This document shows positions 34,849 to 42,832 of a DNA stretch of 52,098 nt, piece after piece (position 1 is the stretch's first letter; the number at the start of each line of letters is the position of its first letter). The notes beneath the pieces were generated by a model. It was not told the DNA's origin. It did no database searches and was given only the letters and a program-made list of their open reading frames with translations. The translations under genes were made by a program, and so were the position numbers. Origin of the DNA: Planctomycetota bacterium (GTDB lineage Bacteria; Planctomycetota; Planctomycetia; Planctomycetales; Planctomycetaceae); assembly GCA_003671275.1 (NCBI GenBank), contig QWPB01000013.1, positions 1-52,098 on the forward strand. The letters run 5' to 3'.

Positions 34849-34988
34849 CCTTGGCGGGGTGGCCCGAACGCGGCGTTGAGCGTCGGGGTTGCAGGGCAAC
34901 AAAAGGTTGTGGGGGAGACGCTGCCGTTCACGCTCTTTAGTGTCTTCGTCATCCAGACATCCCAAGCGATGCCTGGTCCACCCTACCG
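34849..34988 (+). repeat. Direct repeat family C, copy 2 (upstream of the kinase-WD40 gene)
   Basis: Partner of 31561-31700 in the same orientation, 3288 bases away. It starts 35 bases ahead of the kinase start codon (34813), so it overlaps that gene's promoter region. Highest identity is in the first 60 bases (56 of 60). Confidence 0.85.
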
Positions 34989-35028
34989 ATCCTCTTCGTA
35001 AATCTGGTTCGAAACATCTTTCCGGATT

Positions 35029-35078
35029 GTCGCCTTTCGCTCTGCGAAAGAGCGATCTTTCGCAGAGCGAAAGGCGAC
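35029..35078. repeat. Perfect 22-base inverted repeat, family A copy 1
   Basis: Arms 35029-35050 and 35057-35078 are exact reverse complements around AGCGAT. Each arm also contains its own hairpin (CTTTCGC TCT GCGAAAG). Arms start with GTCGCCTTTCGCTC and end with GAGCGAAAGGCGAC. A diverged copy with the same core lies at 41562-41676. Confidence 0.95.
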
Positions 35079-35132
35079 GACTGTTTCGCACCAGATCATG
35101 AGAGCCGATTTAGAAGTTGCCTTCTGATCGTA

Positions 35133-35183
35133 CAGACAGGAATGTCTGTGCCGCTGATCCCGTGGGGCAGGCATTCCTGCCTG
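35133..35183. repeat. Palindromic repeat, family B copy 2
   Basis: Arms CAGACAGGAATGTCTG (35133-35148) and CAGGCATTCCTGCCTG (35168-35183) pair with two mismatches in 16. The centre contains GATCCCGTGGGG, comparable with the CCACGGAATCCGTGG centre of copy 1. Same core ACAGGAATGTCTG as 883-931. Confidence 0.8.
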
Positions 35184-35498
35184 CCGAGCCTGTGAACCCT
35201 TCTGAAACTGCTCTCGTGAATCGAAGATGAAACGATACCTTGTGGGGGATGGTTCATCAACAGGGGTGATGAGCGGGTACCACGGGCGGACGCTTGGGAC
35301 TGCCAGTGTTTTCGCGTGGTGATGCGTCATCGGGTGACGGAGAGCCCCAGACAAGGCTCCGATTCGAGGACTTCGCCTCGCCGAGAAGCGGGACGGGGGC
35401 CGGAGAATGCGTCCTACTCTTGCCCATTGGCACTTGTCCCTTGATACTTGTCACTTCCGCTGGCTGACCACTGATTACTGAAGACTGACGACTGACAC

Positions 35499-36443
35499 AT
35501 GGGACTGTTCGACAAACTCAAGGCCGCCGTTCAAAAGACGCGGGATATCCTGCGCACAGATGTGCGCGACCTGTTCAAGTCTGGGGTGATTCTGGACGAG
35601 GTGAAACTCGAAGAGTTTCATCGCGGGCTGATCCATACCGACATGGGGGTCGTGGCAGCCACAGCTCTTGTCGATGAGATTCGCGCCAAGTGCGGCGGAC
35701 GCACCGTCCAGCCCAGTGAGATCTGGGACACAGTCCGGGCCAAGCTCAAGGAGATCCTCAAGGGGAAGGGCGACGCGGTGTGGGATGCGAACCGACCGTT
35801 GTCGCCGCTCAAGCAGGCGGAGTCGGGACCGACCGTGATCCTGGTCTGCGGCGTCAACGGGGTCGGCAAGACCACCTCGATTGCCAAGCTGGCCAACTTC
35901 CTTCAGAAGAACGGCAAGAAGGTCGTACTGGCCGCCGGGGATACCTTTCGCGCAGCCGCCGTCGAGCAACTCACCATGTGGGCCCAGCGGCTGGGGTGCG
36001 AAATCGTGACCAAAGCTTCCGGGAGCGACCCGGCAGCTGTGGCGTTTGAGGGGTGTGATAAGGCAGCGCAGCTCGGGGCGGACTATGTGATCATCGATAC
36101 CGCCGGTCGGTTGCAAACGGCGACGAACCTGATGCAGGAACTGGGCAAAGTGCATCGCGTGATCGGCAAGCGGCTGCCGGGGGCTCCGCATGAATCCCTG
36201 CTGGTACTCGATGCCACGACCGGTCAGAATGGAGTGAACCAGGCGACCAAATTCTCCGAGGCGGCGGGTTGTACCGGGATCATCCTGGCCAAGCTCGACG
36301 GCACGGCCAAGGGCGGCGTGGTGATTGCCATTCGGCAACTGATGGGGATTCCGGTCAAGTATGTCGGTCTGGGTGAAGGGATCGACGATATGCAGGTCTT
36401 CTCACCGGACGGATTCGTCGATGCGCTGTTCGGTGATGCCTGA
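35499..36443 (+). CDS. ftsY: Signal recognition particle receptor FtsY
   Basis: 314 aa, containing only the N and G domains. The N domain is helical (MGLFDKLKAAVQKTRDILRT). The G domain has the P-loop GVNGVGKTT (118-126), DTFRAAAVEQL, IIDTAGRLQ and LAKLDGTAKGG, in the SRP-GTPase order with its insertion box. FtsY docks the SRP-ribosome complex at the membrane so that membrane proteins are inserted by SecYEG. The long acidic A domain of E. coli FtsY is missing, as in many bacteria. Its last bases overlap possible upstream starts of the following gene, which is on the same strand. Confidence 0.97.
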   Translation: MGLFDKLKAAVQKTRDILRTDVRDLFKSGVILDEVKLEEFHRGLIHTDMGVVAATALVDEIRAKCGGRTVQPSEIWDTVRAKLKEILKGKGDAVWDANRPLSPLKQAESGPTVILVCGVNGVGKTTSIAKLANFLQKNGKKVVLAAGDTFRAAAVEQLTMWAQRLGCEIVTKASGSDPAAVAFEGCDKAAQLGADYVIIDTAGRLQTATNLMQELGKVHRVIGKRLPGAPHESLLVLDATTGQNGVNQATKFSEAAGCTGIILAKLDGTAKGGVVIAIRQLMGIPVKYVGLGEGIDDMQVFSPDGFVDALFGDA

Positions 36444-36501
36444 TCCGTCAGCGGAAATTGCGGAAACACCCGCGTCAGCGGACATGGGAACGGAGACAGT
36501 G

Positions 36502-39240
36502 ATGCGGGACGCCAGCCCACGCGTGAACAGTCCGTATTTCCGCAAGCCAGTTATCTCTGGCGCGAGATCAGGTTCCATTCGGAATCTCCGTCGGTACTCC
36601 GCTTCCATGTGGAGCATGATGGCGTGGGTGTTCTGGCTGGTTCCGCTGTGCTTGTCCGCGACCGTTTCGGCCCAGGATGAAGCTCCCTCGGGGGGGCTTC
36701 TAGGGTCGTTTCGTCGAGCGATCGTCCAGGGTTCCCGTCCCATGGGCCGGGCCATCACTCCGCCCGGGGCCACCCTGGTCTGCACGCGGGACGCCATTCA
36801 GGTCTACACGACCAACGCCTACAACAAAGAAGGGGTGAGCTATCTGGCGATCCTGCTGCGGTTTCAGAACACGGGCCCGGATCCAGTCACCGTGTTTTCC
36901 AAACGCTGCCAGCTGACCGTCGGAATGGAAACCTTTCTGCGTGTACAGACTCGGGAAGAGCTGGGCTCTCAGCCCCTGCTGATCGACGATGACCCGGTCG
37001 ACGTGGAAACACTCCAGGGCCAATCCGAACAGGTGATCCCGGCTCGCAGTGTCGCATGGGTTTGGCTGGTCTATGCCAAGATCCCCACCGAGCGCGAGCT
37101 TCCGGAAATTTCGCTCAAGATGGAAACGTCCACAGGGCCGATTGAGGTCAATCTGACCCAATTCGAGAATGCAGCCCTCTCCTTTCAAGTTGAGCGAATC
37201 GGACCGCAAAATTGCATTGGGATTGTCCGCCTGACGGGTGAGTTGAATGCTCTGAACGCCAGCCGATTCATGGCGGAACTGTCGGCGGTGGCAGAGCAGG
37301 GGGCTTCGCGACTGGTCGTGGCCTTTCAAAAGGGAGCCCGCCTGGGTGATCCCCGATTGTCGAACTGGCTGGTCTATGGGCGCGAGCAGGACAGCGAGCG
37401 ATTCATGGCGTTACCCATCTGGTCGGGGGCCATTCAGGACATCGCCTTCGTGGCCATTCCCGGAATGGCTGACGAAAGTGAAGAAAATCTGGCCTCGTCC
37501 GTAGACGATGGGGTTCTCATTCTCAGTCGACATCTGGTCGGTCAACTTGACTCCCAGACCTTGCGACAGCAACTGGCGGTGGGGCACCCGATGATCCGTC
37601 GGGCCGTGTTGTTCAGCGCGGGCGAGATGATCGCCAATGACGATCATCTTTTGATCCTGCCATTTCTCAAGGGACCAGATGCCGACGCACGCCTGGCCGC
37701 CATCCGCGCCCTGAAATCGGCAACCGATCCGGCAGTGATTCCCCCACTGGAGGAAACGCTGCTATCCGGCCCCAGCCAGGAGGCTTTCGCGGCACTCCTC
37801 TCATTAAACGGTTCTCCAATACCAACCGCGCGGGCCCGCGCGGTGGCTCTCATTGAGGCACCCGCTCTCCAGAAAAAGCTGGGTGTCATGCGCATCCTGA
37901 AAGAACTGCCCCTCTCCGTCCAACCCGAATGGCACCCTTGGCTACGAACCCTGCTGACAGACAAATCCGCAAATGTGCGAGGCCAGACATTACAGCTGCT
38001 ACTGGCGGCGGGTGTCACCGACCGCGCGGAACTGCTTCAGGCAGCGCTGCATGATCCACAGATCTCGGTGCGTAACGTAGCATTCGACACCTTGCTGGTT
38101 CATCGTACGGACGGGGAGGAGTCGCTCTTTCGAGAGGAGACACTACGCCGCTCGCGGCAGGGAACCCTGGATAGTCGTTCCCGGATCGCCCTGCGGGAGT
38201 TGGCCGATCCCGACACATTGCCGATCATCTTGAAAGCAATCGATCAGAACCCTCGCGAGAACGATGATCTGGTCAACCTGTATATGCGAATTGGCGGGCC
38301 CGCAGTGTCCGCTGAGATGATCGAGCGTTACAACCAATTTACCCCTGACACTCGCTCAGACATTCTGCAGCGGCTGTATCTCGGTAGTGACCCCGCCTGG
38401 ATCCCCCTGGCAATCGGCGGACTGGAACACGAGGACGACGATCACGCGGAAACGTGCCGCAATCTGTTGGCTGAAGCGACCGATCCGACGGTGCTTCCGA
38501 AGCTGGCCGCCGCGTGGAAACGCTCCTCCGATGACCGGGGACAGTCGATCTGCTACACAATCGGGTCTATCGGAACCGAAGCCGCACTGCAAACACTCCA
38601 GGAGATGCTGAAGTCTGCTCCCGCCCTTCGCAAGAAGGAAGTTCAATTGGGAATTACCGTCTGGAATGGGCAATCGCCATCGAATGAGATCATCCAGGAG
38701 GCCTACAGCCTGTCACAATCCGACAAGTGGGAGCCAGCCGTCGAGCTGTTCACCTTTGCGATTGAGCTGGGGCCAAACAATCCACGGATCTATTCGGGCC
38801 GAGGCCACGCACGGTTGCGGCTGTCCCAGTTTGACGAGGCCGAAGCGGACTTTCGCCGCTCCATGGAGTTGGACCCGGACAACCATAATTCGCTGTCGGG
38901 ACTGGCCATCTGTAAGGCGGTTCGCGGCCAGTATCTCGATGCCATCAAAATGGTGCACAGCAACGCGATGCTGATTCAATTCGGCAAGGAACAGATCTAC
39001 CTTTACAATGTGGCGTGCGTCTATGGTCGCTCGCTGGAACATGTGCTCAAAGAGCCGGCGTCCCCTCAACGGGATGCTCGCGTGCATCAGTATCAGGAGC
39101 AGGCGATGCGGTTCCTGAAATCGGCGGTCCAGCAGGGATTTGACGATGGACACCTGCTGGCAACCGACCCGGACCTGAATACCCTGCGAGAGCTACCGGC
39201 CTTCCAAAAACTCCGGGATCGTGTTCCGGACACCAAGTAG
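36502..39240 (+). CDS. Secreted or anchored HEAT-repeat and TPR protein, about 912 aa
   Basis: Chosen start ATG 36502 has GGAG six bases ahead; ATG 36436 (overlapping ftsY) and 36607 are alternatives. A hydrophobic segment WSMMAWVFWLVPLCLSATVSA (36-60) acts as signal peptide or anchor. Then come a beta-rich domain (about 95-260; GATLVCTRDAIQVYTTNAYN), HEAT repeats (about 370-740; DARLAAIRALKSATDPAVIP, NVRGQTLQLLLAAGVTDRA), and C-terminal TPRs (about 735-830; PRIYSGRGHARLRLSQFDEA, EADFRRSMELDPDN). No enzyme motif. The combination suggests a periplasmic or envelope scaffold. Its place right after ftsY may reflect a shared operon, but no functional link is implied. Confidence 0.75.
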   Translation: MRDASPRVNSPYFRKPVISGARSGSIRNLRRYSASMWSMMAWVFWLVPLCLSATVSAQDEAPSGGLLGSFRRAIVQGSRPMGRAITPPGATLVCTRDAIQVYTTNAYNKEGVSYLAILLRFQNTGPDPVTVFSKRCQLTVGMETFLRVQTREELGSQPLLIDDDPVDVETLQGQSEQVIPARSVAWVWLVYAKIPTERELPEISLKMETSTGPIEVNLTQFENAALSFQVERIGPQNCIGIVRLTGELNALNASRFMAELSAVAEQGASRLVVAFQKGARLGDPRLSNWLVYGREQDSERFMALPIWSGAIQDIAFVAIPGMADESEENLASSVDDGVLILSRHLVGQLDSQTLRQQLAVGHPMIRRAVLFSAGEMIANDDHLLILPFLKGPDADARLAAIRALKSATDPAVIPPLEETLLSGPSQEAFAALLSLNGSPIPTARARAVALIEAPALQKKLGVMRILKELPLSVQPEWHPWLRTLLTDKSANVRGQTLQLLLAAGVTDRAELLQAALHDPQISVRNVAFDTLLVHRTDGEESLFREETLRRSRQGTLDSRSRIALRELADPDTLPIILKAIDQNPRENDDLVNLYMRIGGPAVSAEMIERYNQFTPDTRSDILQRLYLGSDPAWIPLAIGGLEHEDDDHAETCRNLLAEATDPTVLPKLAAAWKRSSDDRGQSICYTIGSIGTEAALQTLQEMLKSAPALRKKEVQLGITVWNGQSPSNEIIQEAYSLSQSDKWEPAVELFTFAIELGPNNPRIYSGRGHARLRLSQFDEAEADFRRSMELDPDNHNSLSGLAICKAVRGQYLDAIKMVHSNAMLIQFGKEQIYLYNVACVYGRSLEHVLKEPASPQRDARVHQYQEQAMRFLKSAVQQGFDDGHLLATDPDLNTLRELPAFQKLRDRVPDTK

Positions 39241-39247
39241 CCCTACA

Positions 39248-39270
39248 GGGACTCCATTCAGGAGTGCCCC
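39248..39270 (+). terminator. Possible weak terminator after the HEAT/TPR gene
   Basis: GGGACTCC, loop ATTCA, GGAGTGCCCC can pair with one bulge, followed by TTTCCCCGTTTTCC. It lies just after the stop at 39240 and before the VOC gene at 39307. Confidence 0.35.
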
Positions 39271-39306
39271 TTTCCCCGTTTTCCCCCACTCCCGAGCGAT
39301 TACCCG

Positions 39307-39780
39307 ATGAGCGTGAATCCTATCCCGACGGGCTGCCACTCCGTGACCCCGTATCTCGTCATTAAAGACGCCGTAAGTGCCATCGAGTTCTACAAATCTG
39401 TATTCGGAGCGGAGGAACTGATGCGGATGGAGATGCAGCCGGGAGTGATTGGACATGCCGAACTGCGAATTGGCGACTCGATTATCATGCTGTCGGAAGA
39501 GTTCGTGGAAATGGGGTTTCGCAGCCCGCTGACGCTGGGCGGCACACCCGTCAGTCTGATGATCTATATCCCTGACGCCGAAGAAGTTTTCGTTCAGGCA
39601 TTGACCGCCGGAGCCCAGCTGGTTCGCCCCGTGATGGACCAGTTCTACGGCGACCGCTCCGGAATGCTGACTGATCCGTACGGCCATGTCTGGACCATCG
39701 CCACGCACATCGAGGATGTCGCTCCCGATGAAATGAAGCGGCGGATGGATGAATTCCTGAAAGAGAATCCGATGAATTGA
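39307..39780 (+). CDS. VOC-superfamily protein (PhnB/glyoxalase-like)
   Basis: 157 aa with two beta-alpha-beta-beta-beta units typical of the vicinal oxygen chelate fold: SVTPYLVIKDAVSAIEFYKS and VFGAEELMRMEMQPG in the first half, SLMIYIPDAEEVFVQALTAG and GMLTDPYGHVWTIATHIEDV in the second. This is the PhnB/YkcA-like subgroup of small VOC proteins, whose substrate is seldom known. The metal ligands of glyoxalase I are not all present: HAEL and the DPYGHVW motif give one His and a structural Asp, so a bleomycin-resistance-like or other lyase role cannot be assigned. Cytoplasmic, single gene. Confidence 0.85.
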   Translation: MSVNPIPTGCHSVTPYLVIKDAVSAIEFYKSVFGAEELMRMEMQPGVIGHAELRIGDSIIMLSEEFVEMGFRSPLTLGGTPVSLMIYIPDAEEVFVQALTAGAQLVRPVMDQFYGDRSGMLTDPYGHVWTIATHIEDVAPDEMKRRMDEFLKENPMN

Positions 39781-39836
39781 ATCATCGACGGCGTCGAACG
39801 ATCGAACCGGGGATAACCGCCTGCCCCCCGGCAGCG

Positions 39837-40127
39837 TCACTCCTCATCCTCGCTCGCCGGACTGAAGGTGGAATGATGCAGCACCCAGTAGACTCCCGCC
39901 GTCATGACCCCGCCGATCATTGCCAGGAAGGCCCAGGCAAACGGCCCGACAAACCACATCTTGCGTCCCCGAAGGACGCGGTCGCTGGCTTCGCGATACA
40001 CGCCGATCATCAGGAGCAGATGGACAACAAACGTCACCATGCCCAAGATTAACGCGTACACCATACCAAACGCCGCAAACATGGCGGAAAACTCACGCCC
40101 CAAGGCCGGTAAAAACTGTGGATTCAT
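39837..40127 (-). CDS. Small inner-membrane protein, two helices, 96 aa
   Basis: Two hydrophobic segments at about residues 16-43 (FAAFGMVYALILGMVTFVVH) and 58-85 (FVGPFAWAFLAMIGGVMTAG) are joined by a basic loop (YREASDRVLRGRKMW). The C-terminus is acidic (SEDEE). AGG lies ahead of the ATG. Similar two-helix proteins are often annotated as DUF-type or phospholipase-D-nuclease N-terminal-like, but I cannot assign one. It converges on the VOC gene with a 56-base gap. Confidence 0.7.
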   Translation of the reverse strand: MNPQFLPALGREFSAMFAAFGMVYALILGMVTFVVHLLLMIGVYREASDRVLRGRKMWFVGPFAWAFLAMIGGVMTAGVYWVLHHSTFSPASEDEE

Positions 40128-40187
40128 GGGGACACCTAAGACAGGTTGAAATGGCGTTCCGCAGCTCGATCGGCCACGGTCCAGGGA

Positions 40188-40994
40188 CTATAGGTTGCGA
40201 CACGCACGCTTCACCAGCAAGGCCGTTTCCCGGGTCGGGCTCTCGCGGCTCCACCGCTGGCACAAATCACGAACCCAGCCCGGGTGCGACTTCCCGGCAT
40301 CGTTCAGCCAGTTGGCCACCGAGTCCCGCACATACTTGGCCGGATCGGACCGCAGCGGTTCCAGCAAGGCGGCACCACGCTGGGGTGCCATTTTGAGTTC
40401 GGCGATGTGGGCACACCAGACCCCGCGCGGGCGAGTGACCTCGGACGCGAACCGACGGATGTTGTCCGACGACTCATGAACCCACGGCTGCAACCGATCG
40501 AGCGCTTCATCCAATGAGGCCGCGATCGCCGGACGAACCGCCATCCAGGCCCACTCCCGCACGCCGAAGTGGGGATCATCGGCCAGCGGTCGAATCCGCG
40601 CCAACCGCTGCGTGAGAGTCTGCTCCGGCAGCGCGGCCAGAGCAAACGCCGCCCAACCGCGAACCGTGTCCGAGGGATGTTGGCAGAAGGGCTTCAACCC
40701 CTGAAGGCCGAACCGTTCGGCCAGAATCTGACCCGCGACCTTCATCCGCGTGGTGATGCCCTCGGTCGGAACCAGCCGCGCGATCTCGGCGGGTGGGACA
40801 ATCGGTACAGCACAGGTCATCAACCATTGAAAGTCGACCGCCAGTCCTTCGGCGAGCGTGGCGGATTCCACAGTGCCGTTACTGAGGGCCTGCAAAATAT
40901 CGAGGGGGATGTCGCTCCGCCGACTGGCCCCGACGCGATGGACCAGCGGAGGTGGCGGGGACTGACCAGGATGAGAACGGGAGCGACCAGTCAT
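40188..40994 (-). CDS. DNA alkylation repair protein (AlkC/AlkD-like HEAT superfamily)
   Basis: 268 aa, all alpha. The closing region carries landmarks of the AlkC/AlkD group: GVREWAWMAVRPAIAASLDE, NIRRFASEVTRPRGVWC, RSDPAKYVRDSVANWLND and KSHPGWVRDLCQRW. These ALK-repeat proteins bend DNA and remove alkylated bases, using a conserved Trp/Arg/Asp pocket (the 'SEVTRPRGVW' and 'YVRDSVANWLND' patches fit). The N-terminal 35 residues are polar and Pro-rich. The start codon overlaps the stop of the upstream gene at 40991 by four bases (ATGA), so the two are translationally coupled. Confidence 0.8.
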   Translation of the reverse strand: MTGRSRSHPGQSPPPPLVHRVGASRRSDIPLDILQALSNGTVESATLAEGLAVDFQWLMTCAVPIVPPAEIARLVPTEGITTRMKVAGQILAERFGLQGLKPFCQHPSDTVRGWAAFALAALPEQTLTQRLARIRPLADDPHFGVREWAWMAVRPAIAASLDEALDRLQPWVHESSDNIRRFASEVTRPRGVWCAHIAELKMAPQRGAALLEPLRSDPAKYVRDSVANWLNDAGKSHPGWVRDLCQRWSRESPTRETALLVKRACRNL

Positions 40995-41491
40995 GGGGTG
41001 TTGTCCATCGGCACCGGGGAGGGGCTCCCGCTGGAAACTCGTTCCAGTCGCAGTTTCACCGGATCCGGAAAGGTTGCCGTGGGGCGGGCCTGGAGTTGCA
41101 AGGTGTTGTCGGGGAGAAATTCGTATACCAGTGGGATGATGTCATCCTGTGCGAGTGGCGTCTTTCGAATCTTCGCGACCATCACGTCGATCAGCCGAGA
41201 CAGACGATCACGAATACTCGCGCCCTTGGGAAGCGTGTATGTTTCGGTCACGATCAACTCCCCCGCTCTGACGCGCCACCGATAGTCCACAGCGTATGTG
41301 TGATGATGCGTGACCATCCATCGATCCGTGCCGAAGGAGCCTTCAAACGGATCCGGCGATCCCTTCACGGCCTGCCAGTCTCCGACGAACAACTGCTCTT
41401 CAGGACTCAGCGGATCACTCCACAGAGACCCCACGAGCAATGCCAACGCGGCGAGCGTTCCGAATATCAGGAGTTTTCGTCGGCGCGACAT
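40991..41491 (-). CDS. Hypothetical protein with N-terminal membrane anchor, 166 aa
   Basis: MSRRRKLLIFGTLAALALLVGSL is a signal-anchor. The rest is beta-rich with Trp and Arg at intervals (EQLFVGDWQAVKGSPDPF, TYAVDYRWRVRAGELIVTET, LQARPTATFPDPVKLRLERV) and resembles the lipocalin-like patterns common in planctomycete small secreted proteins. No known motif. It overlaps the downstream DNA repair gene by four bases, so it is the first gene of a two-gene operon. Confidence 0.68.
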   Translation of the reverse strand: MSRRRKLLIFGTLAALALLVGSLWSDPLSPEEQLFVGDWQAVKGSPDPFEGSFGTDRWMVTHHHTYAVDYRWRVRAGELIVTETYTLPKGASIRDRLSRLIDVMVAKIRKTPLAQDDIIPLVYEFLPDNTLQLQARPTATFPDPVKLRLERVSSGSPSPVPMDNTP

Positions 41492-41561
41492 CGGTAGAGC
41501 CTTGCTGGTTGGCGTGATCCCAGCAGCCAGTAAGGATCATTCGACAATCAACTGTACCATC

Positions 41562-41676
41562 GTTGCCTTTTGCTCCGCAAAAGAGCGTCGAGCGTGGGGC
41601 CAGCGTTAGCACGTCGCAGAACTCAATTCGGACATGACACGCTTCGGCGACGCTCTTTCGCGGAGCGAAAGGCGAC
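41562..41676. repeat. Palindromic repeat, family A copy 2, at the 3' end of hemB
   Basis: Arms 41562-41590 and 41648-41676 match as reverse complements with three mismatches in 29, and each arm is itself a hairpin (CTTTTGCTCCGCAAAAG; CTTTCGCGGAGCGAAAG). Inside them AGCGTG (41591-41596) and CACGCT (41638-41643) extend the stem. The right arm reaches the last base of the hemB stop codon, so it probably acts as its terminator. Confidence 0.85.
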
Positions 41677-42659
41677 TACCCCAACCACCGGCAGGCGTCC
41701 TTCGCGAAGTACGTCAGAATCATGTCCGCCCCCGCGCGGCGGATACTGGTCAGGATCTCCAGCGCCACACGCTGTTCATCGATCCAGCCGTTGGCCGCCG
41801 CTGCCTTGACCATCGCGAATTCGCCGCTGACGTTATAGGCAGCGAGCGGGACATCCGGATGAGCGGCCTTCACGCGGCGAATGATGTCGAGGTAACTCAA
41901 GGCGGGCTTGACCATCAGAAGGTCCGCCCCTTCTGCGAGATCGAGGGCCACTTCCCGCAGCGCTTCGGCCCCGTTGGCGGGGTCCATTTGATAGGTCCGG
42001 CGGTCGCCGAACTTCGGCGTACTTTCGGCGGCCTCGCGAAACGGGCCATAGAACCCGCTGGCATATTTGGCCGCGTAGCTCATGATCGGAATCGAGCTGA
42101 ACCCGGCTTCGTCGAGTCCCCGACGAAGAGCCTGGATCATTCCATCCATCATCCCGCTGGGAGCAATCATGTCGGCCCCCGCGCGGGCGTGGCTCACGGC
42201 CTGCTTCACGAGATTGACGAGCGTGGGATCATTGGCCACATCGATCCGCCCCCGATCCTCCAGCAAGACGCCGCAGTGCCCATGATCGGTGAATTCACAG
42301 AAGCACAAATCGGTGATGACCAGCAGATTGGGTGTGGCCTCTTTAATCGTGCGGATCGCCTGCTGCACGACCCCCTGATCGTCCCAGGCAGAACTTCCGC
42401 AGGCGTCCTTATGTGCCGGAATTCCAAACAGGATCACGGCGGGAATCCCCAGCGAATCGATCTCCCGCACCTCGGCCGCCAGTTGATCAACGGTCAGCTG
42501 GGCATGCCCGGGCATCGAGCTGATGGGGATGCGAGTGTTCTGGCCATACCGCACAAACAGCGGCAGGATGAAGTCATCCGGTGACAGCGTCGTTTCGCGA
42601 ACCAGATCCCTCAGCCGGGGATGTGAACGGAGACGACGGAGACGGATTTGGGGGAACAT
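41676..42659 (-). CDS. hemB: Delta-aminolevulinic acid dehydratase (porphobilinogen synthase)
   Basis: 327 aa, full length. It condenses two 5-aminolevulinate molecules to porphobilinogen in haem synthesis, in the cytoplasm. The two active-site lysines are present (K198 in [11 protein letters not shown]251 in [10 protein letters not shown]), and the Cys set C119, C121, C129 in [14 protein letters not shown] makes it a zinc-dependent form. The N-terminal arm [20 protein letters not shown] is typical and helps octamer assembly. The gene has its own unit, bounded by a hairpin upstream (42776-42808) and a repeat element at its end. The product would feed the many c-type cytochromes encoded in this window. 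Confidence 0.97.
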   Translation of the reverse strand: MFPQIRLRRLRSHPRLRDLVRETTLSPDDFILPLFVRYGQNTRIPISSMPGHAQLTVDQLAAEVREIDSLGIPAVILFGIPAHKDACGSSAWDDQGVVQQAIRTIKEATPNLLVITDLCFCEFTDHGHCGVLLEDRGRIDVANDPTLVNLVKQAVSHARAGADMIAPSGMMDGMIQALRRGLDEAGFSSIPIMSYAAKYASGFYGPFREAAESTPKFGDRRTYQMDPANGAEALREVALDLAEGADLLMVKPALSYLDIIRRVKAAHPDVPLAAYNVSGEFAMVKAAAANGWIDEQRVALEILTSIRRAGADMILTYFAKDACRWLG

Positions 42660-42775
42660 CAGTCGAACCTCTCTCTGGACTGCCAGTCACTGAGCCTGCA
42701 GATCTGAGAAAGTATGACGAACCACAGCGCTGGCGGCGAGTGGACGACGGCCGCTCTCCACTGGCTCAGAAAATA

Positions 42776-42808
42776 CAGAAAGCACAGGCGATGTACCTGT
42801 GCTTTCTG
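42776..42808 (-). terminator. Terminator of the aminotransferase gene
   Basis: Perfect 13-base stem CAGAAAGCACAGG, 7-base loop, CCTGTGCTTTCTG. On the minus strand TATTTTC follows the stem. It lies between the aminotransferase stop (42833) and the hemB start (42659). Confidence 0.85.
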
Positions 42809-42832
42809 AATCACATGCGGAAGAAGCCACCG

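Larger units (their letters stand above)
34814..35498. other. Repeat-rich intergenic region between the kinase-WD40 gene and ftsY
   Basis: 685 bases with no supported gene. It contains, in order, repeat C copy 2 (34849-34988), a 50-base perfect palindrome (35029-35078) and palindrome B (35133-35183). The remaining 300 bases before ftsY hold AGACTGACGACTGACAC just ahead of its ATG and no hairpin that I can name. Confidence 0.7.

Noticed and set aside
31561-34988. A composite transposon around the kinase-WD40 gene
   Set aside because: The flanking repeats lack terminal inverted repeats, and no transposase or integrase is in or near the segment; only direct repeats are seen.
34983-35354. Minus-strand open frame of 123 codons in the repeat cluster
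   Set aside because: It is made up mostly of translated palindromic repeats and has no ribosome site.
35475-36338. Minus-strand open frame of 287 codons opposite ftsY
   Set aside because: FtsY is unmistakable on the plus strand; the other frame has no motif.
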